DNA of 64,000 nucleotides from Rachicladosporium sp. CCFEE 5018 (Eukaryota > Ascomycota > Dothideomycetes > Cladosporiales > Cladosporiaceae), in NCBI GenBank assembly GCA_002077045.2, contig KZ111143.1, positions 1 through 64,000 on the forward strand. Reading direction: 5' to 3'. Both the position numbers and the translations under genes were made by a program. Positions within the stretch are counted from its first letter, which is position 1; each line of letters opens with the position of its first letter. The notes beneath the pieces are model-generated. The model ran no database searches. It saw only the letters and a program-made list of their open reading frames with translations, and was not told where the DNA came from. Below, piece after piece: positions 42,323-51,160 of the stretch.

Positions 42323-43642
42323 TCAAGTCGCTGTTTGGCTGGTCGCGATTGCGCGCAGCACTCCCGCTGCCGCAATTCTCCCTTCATGTGCCAGACTGTC
42401 TGCCAGTACATCAAGCTGTTCATGGCGTCCCGAAGACCCAGTGTCCACAAGCCGAGCGTAGCGCGCAATGCTAGCCTCCAGCACTTGCTGAATTCCCTCG
42501 TCCAGCTCGCCATCGTGCTGCAAGCAGGTCGCGAGGTACTGCACAGCTCGTTCACCAAGCCTGGCGTGCTCTGCGGCTGGTAAATGCAGAGTACCTCGCT
42601 TCAACGTCCCTAGGCTTGCGCTCAGCGCTGCAGGGAACTCTGCTGAGGTGGTCTCGATGCCAAATGTGTGCAGGATCGCCTCGCAGACCACAAGCTCTGC
42701 AGACTCCGGTCCAGCACTCTGCATGCGATTGTGGATATGCTCCAACACCGTCTTCGCTGCAGGCACACTCTCGTACATCGCCACCAGCTCAAAGAACTGC
42801 ACCGCAAACCCGACTTCGTCCCCGAACTGCTTCATTCCCGCATCAAAAATCGCCATGGGTATTGCTCCAGTGTAAGCTGGCGCATCCTTAAGCCTCACCA
42901 ACGCATTGACATCCACCTCCTCAACGCCCTTCATCTCATCGCCCTGCATGTCCTCCGCTGAGATCTCCGGCAACGCGATGACGTCCTCGCTCTCCAGCTC
43001 TTCCACCTCCTTCTCCTTTCTACCCTCCAGCCCCAAGATTCTCCGTCTCGCAGCAAGCTTCCCAAGATAGCCCATTTCCAGCCTGGCATACTCAATCCAC
43101 AGCCTCCTCTCCTCAGGACCAAACCTCAATCCCCTCTGCAAATAGCTCCGCGCAGTCCCGATATCCCCCTGCACTTCAGCGTAGTACTTCGCAGCCCTAA
43201 CCCACATGCCCCAATCCCTCGGCCGTAGTCTGAGTACGGCGGTGAAAACTTTCGCCAACTTCTTATTCGCCCTCGCCTGTGTACAGAACGAGATGTACTC
43301 ATTCCACAGCCCCTTCTCACCCGGAAACTTCTTCACCCCTCGTTCAAAGATAAAGAACACAGTCCTCTGCCCACTCCACTGCTGCTCGCCCACACGTCCC
43401 TTCACTCCGAGCCGCTTACACCGTTTCTTCCGCAGCGCATCGAGATTCATCTCATAGGTTGCATAGCGGATATAGTCGCGAGGCGTGGAGCCGTTCGAAT
43501 TTAGCACATGTTCGAAATCGCTTCGTTTGCGAGCGATGGCGGTTATTTCCGCGGGGGTGAAGAGGGCGAGGCGCGAGAAGAGTTGGAGTTCGGGGACGGA
43601 GCGCTCGAGGTAGTAGCGCGCGCGGTCGCTGGCGGCGGACAT
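42323..43642 (-). CDS. UTP6: U3 snoRNA-associated protein UTP6, right copy
   Basis: 439 residues, colinear with the left copy at 23413-24732 without gaps. Start taken at MSAASDRARYY (43642); an open upstream extension (MHVPFTEIHP...) is absent from the left arm and lies in the promoter. The HAT-repeat half is nearly identical to the left copy (for example FGPEERRLWIEYARLEMGYLG against FCPEERRLWIEYARLETGYLG). Most substitutions fall in the C-terminal 120 residues. Same UTP-B/small-subunit processome role. CACGTGC lies about 90 bp upstream. Confidence 0.93.
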   Translation of the reverse strand: MSAASDRARYYLERSVPELQLFSRLALFTPAEITAIARKRSDFEHVLNSNGSTPRDYIRYATYEMNLDALRKKRCKRLGVKGRVGEQQWSGQRTVFFIFERGVKKFPGEKGLWNEYISFCTQARANKKLAKVFTAVLRLRPRDWGMWVRAAKYYAEVQGDIGTARSYLQRGLRFGPEERRLWIEYARLEMGYLGKLAARRRILGLEGRKEKEVEELESEDVIALPEISAEDMQGDEMKGVEEVDVNALVRLKDAPAYTGAIPMAIFDAGMKQFGDEVGFAVQFFELVAMYESVPAAKTVLEHIHNRMQSAGPESAELVVCEAILHTFGIETTSAEFPAALSASLGTLKRGTLHLPAAEHARLGERAVQYLATCLQHDGELDEGIQQVLEASIARYARLVDTGSSGRHEQLDVLADSLAHEGRIAAAGVLRAIATSQTAT

Positions 43643-43934
43643 GGCGGGTGATATACGTGGGAGTGAAGTGGGGGAGAAGAGGTTGTGGTGGAATTTTGCA
43701 CGTGAAGTTCGAGGGTGGATTTCTGTGAAGGGCACGTGCACTTTACATCACAGGCAGAGCGGCAGACGTTGGCGGCGCTTTTCATCTCGACTACATATAA
43801 GTTTGTACGGCAGGCGCGTTGTTCATGTATTCTCAATTGCCAACTGGTCATTCTTTCCGCACGCAATTTTATTCAGGCGAATTATCTCTGTGGTATATAT
43901 TCATTGCAGTTGTCATAGAGTCCATATCGCACCT

Positions 43935-44020
43935 GTTTCGGTAGCTCAGTGGTAGAGCGTGGGATTGCAGCACACACAGCAATCATCCTAAGGTCAGGCG
44001 TTCGACCCGCCTTCGGAACT
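43935..44020 (+). tRNA. tRNA-Cys(GCA) with intron, right copy
   Basis: Same cloverleaf as the left copy: GTTTCGG acceptor, anticodon GCA, TTCGACC T-loop, discriminator T. The 14-nt intron (CACACACAGCAATC) differs from the 15-nt left intron in its 5' half. Mature sequence unchanged. Confidence 0.93.
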
Positions 44021-44500
44021 TTTGTGCTTTTGCTGTACCTGATGGTATCCCTTGCGTCGGCAAAGCATTGTGCCCTCGCACGACATGCGCTGACGACCTC
44101 GGAGCGATGATCGTACTGTAATATGCTTCTATGTACCCACACGATGTATATGTAGATGCGGTGGGCCTGGACACCAGCTGCAAATTGCCAGAACGATCCC
44201 GATGATCTCTAACATGTTCTACGTGCGCTCCGACGTATGAATGTCTACCTCACTCATTTGTCCGAATGGGATGCGGCACGGCTTGACCGTGCCAGCACGT
44301 AACGCTTACAGCCGTTGCTTCATAGCTCAGGATCGTAGCAAGACCGCGTCGGGCTTCGAGGCTGGTAATTGGCGTCCGTAAATATGCGCGCAGGTATGGT
44401 CCCTGGATGGAAGTGCTCATCAAGTCAGCGTTCGAACTTCATGAAATCCGACGCCACAAGGCATCAAACATTCACCGTCGTGTCGAGAGGCTGATCTACT
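44021..44500. other. Spacer between tRNA-Cys and HET (right)
   Basis: No gene seen; largely dissimilar to the left counterpart 22571-23017. Confidence 0.4.
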
Positions 44501-46732
44501 TCACACGAGCGTGATACGCTCAAGCTTCACGCCACGCTCTCGCAGAGCCTCCGGCTCGAGTCTCGGATCGCCGTTGATCTCTTCCCCGGTCTCCTCATTG
44601 CGATACCAGGACGCGTTGACGGGGTCCGCCGATGTGAGAGATCTGTTGAGCTTCACCCACGTATGCTGGAGTGGCGGCAGGCGCGGATCCTCGAGGGTCA
44701 TTGCCTTGGTGCGCACATCGCGATAAAAAAACGCTATTCGCCCAAAGGTTCGCGGTAGACACTCTACGTGCCGGTAATCTGGCAGCTTCCCGAGCAGAGC
44801 TTCTGCGTCCATCAACCCGACGACGTGGCAAGGACCCACAACTTCGTGCAGTGTAGACAGTGGCCCTTTGGCACGGATGACGAGTGGTGCTGGGCAGCCA
44901 AGAATGACGACCAGTATATCACCAGCCCTAACCTCTGCTGGTGTCAATCCAACGTAGCCACCTGCGGTCCGAAACATACGACTGCCCGAAACCCTAAAGA
45001 TTTGATCAAAGGAGGCCATGTCAGCCGTCGTTGGACCAGAAATCTGGGAATTGTCCAAGCCGAGTCCAAGCGTGCTGATCATTAGCGACCGAGCGTCTGC
45101 CAGCGGCGGAAACCCTTGGTGCGGAGTGCGTTCCTCAAGCTCGTCGCAGGCCATGGTTCTAATGAACGTATTCTCATCAAAGACATTCCCCAACTGCGCC
45201 TCCACATCTGCGCAGGCACGATACCACTCACGCACAGTACCCAGCCTGGTGCTAGGGTCGCGAGATGCACGCTCACCGACTATCCCAACAGTACCACAAC
45301 GCACAGCGTGCACCGACATTGAAGGCACATGTCCTTCGGCGAACAGGGTCGCGGATCTTGACATACCCGCAGCTTGTTGGAAGTCGCTCAAACGAGATCT
45401 AGCGTCTGACCAGTCGGGGACCCAACTTGGCAAGTCAGGTCGCGCACTTGCGGGCTGACAGTACATGAGTACATCAGCGCGGGTCGTAGCGCTTGCAATT
45501 GCCACACATGCGTCCGTGTATACTTGTGCAACGGATGCCCAATAATTCGGCTTAATGGTGTCTCTGATTTCTGGAGGCGCAGTACCTAGCGCACCATATA
45601 TGTGGTCCCTCGGGTTACTGCACTTCTGGCTCCGGAGGTCTTGTAGCACTTCAAGGAAAGGGTCGTCACCCAAGGGCTTCATGATCCTTTCCACGGCACC
45701 AACCAAAGCCGTCGAGTCAAGTGGGTTCGTGCCCTTCTTATGGTCTAGAACAATCGTCGCAGCCAGAAAGTCAGTCACACGTATTTCATCGGGTCCGCAC
45801 AGCATGACGGAGCGGACATTGGCAAGTTTGACCTCTTGCACAACCCATAGCCGATCGAACCATGGTCTGCGCAACAATGATGTAAGAGCCTGCACTGTAG
45901 TGTGATTGGACGGCATTGTGACGTTCGACAGGGACCACTCAGGCTCAACACGGTCTGGTGCATTGGCTCTTGCGACATGCGCCAACCTTATCTCGGGTTG
46001 TGCGGGGAGATAGTGTAGCGTTGACAGAGCATGGCTACTATCGTCTGTCGCAGCTCCGAGCCAGATGACGACTCGATCAGCAAGCTGATATATGTGATGC
46101 ATTTGCTCAACTTGGAGGCCACGTTCGGTGTCGTTGAGTTGATCTATGCACAACGCATCAATCCATAGGTCCCGTGAGTCTCCATTGCGCCTCAGATGTC
46201 GCAGAGCCGAAGCGAGATTCTCGCGGATTGATAAAATCTTTGACCTAGCGGCCGTCTCGACATGGAGGTACTCTTTGTGACAATCATCACCCCAGACATA
46301 TGAGAGAGCCTCGTACTCGGGTACACCATCTCGATTGTGCCATGTCCAGAGTTCCTGTCCTGTGATCGGATGCTGCCATTGCGTCTCCCGTGGTTCTTCC
46401 CGATTATACCAGCGATCGTGAAGGAACAGAATCCGACCGCCGAGAGTCTCCTGCGCCCCCCAGCCATCACGCAGTTCTTTCTTCACCTGCTTAAGGCTTA
46501 CATGAACAGCATTCTCAGCAGACGCTGGAGGGACTGGCAGGCGACAGTGACGAAACTTTACACGGATATCATCATTGGGAGTTCCCGGAAGCAGCGTGAC
46601 CAGCCTGATCTCGCCCGAATCCAGCGGAGCGTACTGATACGCAAGTAGAGACTCCAGTCCAGGCTGCTGTGCAAGATTCACGGTCGTGTTGCTCATCGCG
46701 GGATGACACTCAGTCAGCAGTGGCGCCTCCAT
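44501..46732 (-). CDS. Heterokaryon-incompatibility (HET) domain protein, right allele
   Basis: Intronless, 743 residues from ATG 46732; ATG 46696 (MSNTTVN) matches the left start better and is an alternative. HET motifs are YEALSYVWG, SRDLWIDALCIDQ, QVEQMHHIYQLADRVVIWLGAATDDSSHALS and DRLWVVQEVKLANVRSVMLCG. The N-terminal block YQYAPL-GEIRLVTLLPG-DDIRVK-RHC and the C-terminal tail NEETGEEIN-DPRL-P-ALR-RGV-LERITLV match the left allele well. Between them identity drops to about half, with several indels. Both alleles are full-length and open, so both may be expressed. Role as for the left allele; specificity is expected to differ. Confidence 0.9.
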   Translation of the reverse strand: MEAPLLTECHPAMSNTTVNLAQQPGLESLLAYQYAPLDSGEIRLVTLLPGTPNDDIRVKFRHCRLPVPPASAENAVHVSLKQVKKELRDGWGAQETLGGRILFLHDRWYNREEPRETQWQHPITGQELWTWHNRDGVPEYEALSYVWGDDCHKEYLHVETAARSKILSIRENLASALRHLRRNGDSRDLWIDALCIDQLNDTERGLQVEQMHHIYQLADRVVIWLGAATDDSSHALSTLHYLPAQPEIRLAHVARANAPDRVEPEWSLSNVTMPSNHTTVQALTSLLRRPWFDRLWVVQEVKLANVRSVMLCGPDEIRVTDFLAATIVLDHKKGTNPLDSTALVGAVERIMKPLGDDPFLEVLQDLRSQKCSNPRDHIYGALGTAPPEIRDTIKPNYWASVAQVYTDACVAIASATTRADVLMYCQPASARPDLPSWVPDWSDARSRLSDFQQAAGMSRSATLFAEGHVPSMSVHAVRCGTVGIVGERASRDPSTRLGTVREWYRACADVEAQLGNVFDENTFIRTMACDELEERTPHQGFPPLADARSLMISTLGLGLDNSQISGPTTADMASFDQIFRVSGSRMFRTAGGYVGLTPAEVRAGDILVVILGCPAPLVIRAKGPLSTLHEVVGPCHVVGLMDAEALLGKLPDYRHVECLPRTFGRIAFFYRDVRTKAMTLEDPRLPPLQHTWVKLNRSLTSADPVNASWYRNEETGEEINGDPRLEPEALRERGVKLERITLV

Positions 46733-47317
46733 GTCGAGTTTAGCAAAGTGCACATGGCAGTCCCGAGACCATCACTCGGGCATGAATCAGCTTGGGCTCA
46801 ACGACCGTGAAGGAGATGAACCTCTGGGTAGCAAGATCCGGACGATGACTTGTGTATTGAAGTGCTGCGTGTGTGCAGTCTCCCTACCTTACATGCCTAG
46901 CTTCGCCACAGCGCCCGGAAGGCTGTGTCAAGATCAGGCCGCGTGAGTAATCACGTGTATGTGATGGGCGCCACATAGTAGGGCCGCCACTAATGAGACC
47001 AGGCACAAACGCAAAGACTCAGCGTTCACCCATCTCGAAATTACATTCTCCAGACCTCGAGGTCGAGATGGTCCACTCGAATTGAGTTCCGGTGCCGACA
47101 GGGTTGGACTTGCCGCCCGGCCCCCACGTGGCACCCCACATTGCACCTCCTCCGCTTACACCATACCGTTGACTTCGGTCAGCTCGACGCCGTGCCGTTC
47201 ACGAGCATCGCTTGCGCAATATCGATAGCAGAATTTGTCCTCACTCCCACACTCGTTTGCTACCTTAGCCACTATTCCCATAGCTTCCACCAACAACACA
47301 ACATCTCAGGCCCCATC
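46733..47317. other. Divergent spacer between HET and CaMK (right)
   Basis: The CaMK side is homologous to the left arm and includes CACGTG at 47125-47130; the HET side is not. An upstream in-frame extension of the kinase from 47141 is open here but closed on the left, so it is probably non-coding. Confidence 0.5.
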
Positions 47318-48508
47318 ATGGCTGCTGCTCAACCCCAAGCCTCAGTGCAGCCCTGCCGCTACAAAACCGGCAAGACCCTGGGCGCCGGATCCTACAGCGT
47401 AGTGAAAGAATGCGTGCACATCGACACAGGCCGCTACTATGCCGCCAAGGTGATCAACAAACGCCTCATGTCCGGGCGGGAACACATGGTGCGGAATGAG
47501 ATCGCAGTCCTGAAGCGCGTCTCAATGGGCCACCAGAACATCCTCACCCTGGTCGACTACTTCGAGACGATGAATAACCTATACCTCGTCACGGACCTGG
47601 CGCTGGGTGGAGAGCTGTTCGATCGGATTTGTAGGAAAGGGAGCTATTTCGAGAGCGATGCTGCGGACTTGATTCGCGCGACCTTGAGTGCAGTGGCATA
47701 TCTGCATGATCATGGCATTGTGCATCGAGACCTCAAACCCGAGAACCTCCTCTTCCGCACGCCCGAAGACAACGCGGATCTGCTAATCGCAGACTTCGGT
47801 CTGAGTAGAATTATGGAGCCGAACCAGTTCCACGTCCTGACCACAACCTGCGGCACCCCAGGCTACATGGCGCCCGAAATCTTCAAGAAGAGCGGCCACG
47901 GAAAACCAGTAGACGTCTGGGCCATAGGCGTGATAACCTACTTCCTCCTCTGCGGCTACACGCCCTTCGACCGAGATAGCAATCTCGAAGAAATGCAAGC
48001 AATCCTTGTGGCGGATTATTCATTCACCCCGCTGGAATACTGGCGAGGCGTCAGCATCCAAGCCCGCCAATTCATCAAACGCTGTCTGACAATCGACCCC
48101 ACAAAACGCATGACCTCCCACGAAGCCCTCTCCCATGCCTGGATCGCCGGGCCCAGCGAAGACCGCGGCGGCGAGGACCTGTTGCCAGTAGTGAAGAAGA
48201 ACTTCAACGCGCGTAGAACGCTGCATAAAGCCATCGACACAGTCCGCGCCATCAACCAGCTCCGAGCAGGTGGGCTGGGCATGATGGACGGCGCGCAGAG
48301 CACGAATCCGGAGAGATTTCAGGGACGGGAAGGCGAGGACGGGGATGGCGATGTGGGGATGCAGGATGCGCCGCAGGGGGTGGATCCGAGAGGTCATGGG
48401 AGGGGCCAGACGGAGGAGCAGATTCGGGAGCAGCAGAGACGCATTGAGGAGACTACTAGGGGGTTGTGGGATGGACGGCAGCAACAGGGGCAGGGGCAGG
48501 CTGCGTGA
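47318..48508 (+). CDS. Calcium/calmodulin-dependent protein kinase (CaMKI type), right copy
   Basis: 396 residues. The catalytic domain is residue-for-residue the same as the left copy as far as I can read (GAGSYSVVKECVHID, HRDLKPENLLF, DFGLSRIMEPNQF, CGTPGYMAPEIF). Differences are confined to the low-complexity tail: QGREGEDGD against SGREGGDGD, EEQIREQ against EGQIREQ, ETTRG against ETARG, and one extra Gln. Same predicted calmodulin-binding helix (NFNARRTLHKAIDTVRAINQL). Convergent with the right CCT7 copy. Confidence 0.93.
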   Translation: MAAAQPQASVQPCRYKTGKTLGAGSYSVVKECVHIDTGRYYAAKVINKRLMSGREHMVRNEIAVLKRVSMGHQNILTLVDYFETMNNLYLVTDLALGGELFDRICRKGSYFESDAADLIRATLSAVAYLHDHGIVHRDLKPENLLFRTPEDNADLLIADFGLSRIMEPNQFHVLTTTCGTPGYMAPEIFKKSGHGKPVDVWAIGVITYFLLCGYTPFDRDSNLEEMQAILVADYSFTPLEYWRGVSIQARQFIKRCLTIDPTKRMTSHEALSHAWIAGPSEDRGGEDLLPVVKKNFNARRTLHKAIDTVRAINQLRAGGLGMMDGAQSTNPERFQGREGEDGDGDVGMQDAPQGVDPRGHGRGQTEEQIREQQRRIEETTRGLWDGRQQQGQGQAA

Positions 48509-48937
48509 GGAAGTGGGATGTGCTTTTCATTATGTGATACCCTCGTGCGGAGGTTCGATTGGATGTCATCGAGCAGCGTCTTTTTGCAGCGAGCGTGGGA
48601 TTATTTTGGGAGGTATATACGTGAACAGACTTCATGATCAGCAAGCTCAGCTCCTGCACGATCTGTGACTGGCATTAATACTCTGCGTATACTCTACAGC
48701 TCTTGTCGTCCTCATCTCAACATGCCTATTCCGGCTAACACGCAGTCGGATGCGATTTGTGAGGCCTAAGGCTGTTCGCAGTGTCCGCCAAGTAGAGTCT
48801 CAAGCCGTGGGTCTTGCTACGAGAGCACTCGCCAGCCCCAAGGCGACACGATGCGCCTCGTAACACTGGCGCTCCACTTCATAACTCGTACGAGCGCCAG
48901 ATGTAGCTCTACGAAGCGTCGGAAGTCTGATATCTAT
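48509..48937. other. Convergent spacer between CaMK and CCT7 (right)
   Basis: Tail-to-tail 3' region, no gene; mirror of 18166-18603. Confidence 0.5.
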
Positions 48938-50664
48938 CTATCGCCTTGGCATACCCCTCCCTCTCCCTCTAATCGCTCTCTGCGCCGCACCAGCCGGCAA
49001 ACCCCTCTGCGGTCCCTGAGGCGCCTGTGACTCCTGATTCCTTATCGTCTCATCGACACTCAGGATCAGACAAGTAGCCTCAACAGCAGCCTGTATAGCG
49101 TTGATCTTCACCAACGCCGGCTCCCACACAAATGCCTCCAGATTGTCCCTCACACCCTCATGGTCAAAGTCAACACCAGCCCAGGTATTGCCTTTGCGGT
49201 GCTCTACGCGCAGCCGATTCAAGATGTCCGTTGCGTCAAAACCGGCGTTATCGCAGAGTTGGCGAGGAATGACTTCAAGCGCTTTGGCGAAGGCTTTGAT
49301 AATGCCCTGTTGTTTGTGGGGGATATTCTTGTCTGCGAAGTTGTGCAGGTAGGCTGAGACTTCCATTTCGCAGGCGCCGCCGCCCGCTACAATGGTGGTA
49401 TTCTTAATCGCGCGACGAACGATCATGATAGCGTCGTGCAGACTCCTCTCAACCTCAGCGATGAATTGCTCTGCGCCGCCTCGGAGGACGAGCGTGCAGG
49501 TCTTCGCAGCAGGGCAGCCTTCGAAGAAATTGTAGCGCTCGGAGCCGATCTGACGTTCCTCGAACTTCGCGCAGGTGCCGAGATGCGAGGGGTGGATGTC
49601 AGAGCATGTGGATTGGATGGCGGCGCCTGTGGCTTGGCAGACGCGCTCGAGGTCTTCGGAGGCGACACGGCCGGCGCAGAATACGTCGCGGTCGGCGAAG
49701 TATTGGGTTGCTAGATCGCCGATGGGGAGTTTGGAAAGCACGACCTTCGCGCCAGTCTTGTAGAGCGCTTCCATTTTGTCGTAGATGATCTTCCACTCTG
49801 CGTCTACGATTGCTTGGTACTCTGAGACTTGCTCGACGCGGACTTCAGCATTGTCTTTCTCGCTCTTCAGCTCCAGTTCGACATTCAGGCAGACAATCTT
49901 CGGGTCCTTGAATGACTTTGGCTGTTGCTCGAATCCAGCGTATGCGAACGTCTTCTTGAACGCGACACCGTTCACAAACAGCGAGTCCTGCAACGCGCCA
50001 CCCGTGATCTTCTTGATGCCAATCAACTTCTCGTCCAGATCCTCCTGGTCTAATGACAACACAGCATCCACCACCATCTTCGTGAAGAAGTCCGAGTTCC
50101 TGTGAATGAGCTTGCTTGACATCGCTGTTGCAGCCAGTTTCCTCAACGTATCCCGCTGATTCGTCTCCTTGGTGTTCACAGCTATCTCCTTGATCTTGTT
50201 CGTAGCCATCAGACTCGCTCTCCGCAGCGCCTTGATGATCGTCTGACTGCTCACACCCGCCTCGACATGCTCCTTCACTTCCTTCAGCACTTCGCCTGCT
50301 AGCACTACGACTGACGTCGTCCCGTCTCCAACTTCAGCATCTTGTGACCGTGCAATGTCTGTTAGTATGCGTGCTGCTGGGTGTACGATATCTAGCAGCT
50401 TCATCACTGTGGCGCCGTCATTAGTGATTGTTTGCCGGCCATTCTCGTCCACCAGCATGAGGTCGCCGCCATAAGGGCCGAGTGTGGATTTTATGGTTGT
50501 TTGGACGGCAATGCAGGCATTGATGTTGGAGACAATTTGGCCGCGGCCCTGGGATTGGTCGGTGCCTGTATGTTGTTAGTATGATCAACTGCTGTATAGT
50601 GCGATATGAGCGACTTGCCCTCTTTGAGGACAACGATCGTGGGCGTTTGCCCGCCGAACGACAT
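48938..50664 (-). CDS. CCT7: Chaperonin CCT/TRiC subunit eta, right copy
   Basis: Exons 50619..50664 and 48938..50565, 557 residues, the same exon lengths as the left copy. Intron 1 is 53 nt against 52 on the left, with diverged interior but the same GC donor (G|GCAAGT). The protein carries GDGTTSVVVLAGEVL and the Gly/Arg tail. The one difference seen is Pro for Ala in SDIH-SHLGTC. Near identity against visibly diverged synonymous positions (for example GCCTCCGAAGAC versus GTGTCGCCTCCGAAG contexts) implies strong purifying selection on both copies. Confidence 0.94.
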
Positions 50665-51160
50665 TGTGAGGGGTTCGAGGTGTATACAGGGGACTCAGGT
50701 TGATCAGTCTGGTGATTCGAGGCTGCTGGAGAGGTATGAAACGGTAGAGTAGCAGGTCACGGGGCAATGTATGTTAACCTCTTCCTACTGCCTCTACGCT
50801 GAAGCTGTTCGCGTCGCGCTACAAAAAGTTCGCGTAGGCTCCGGAGATGATTCCGTCATTGTGCATGCCTGAATTGCTGCCTTAATTCACTTCACATCAC
50901 TGCCTTCTGTTGATCTCACCATCTACTCGCCGAAGACGCGCCAAGTACATTGGCGCTGCGGAAAACTCGGAAAGGGGTGTATGATGTGCATTACTCACTG
51001 TCGAGGAGTGCTACGCAGAAATTGAGCAGCTCACGACCTTCGATGAGAGCTTCCGTCCAGGCCATACCATTCCTTGCTTGAACGCAAGGCGAGTACTTCC
51101 ACCGTGATCAGCGCTCTGTGCTCACGTCTATGTACTAGAGACTCAGCTATAACACTCGAT
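50665..51160. promoter_or_regulatory. Shared divergent promoter of CCT7 and Lgl/Sro7 (right)
   Basis: Head-to-head spacer of 496 bp, mirror of 15951-16439. The block around 50810-50840 (GCGCTACAAAAAGTTCGCGT) is the best conserved part. Confidence 0.45.

Noticed and set aside
47141..47317. N-terminal extension of the right CaMK (MHLLRLHHTVDFG...)
   Set aside because: The same region on the left is not open, and both copies share MAAAQPQASVQP as the natural start.
51074..51160. N-terminal extension of right Lgl/Sro7 (MLERKASTST...)
   Set aside because: Not conserved in the left arm; it lies in the divergent promoter.
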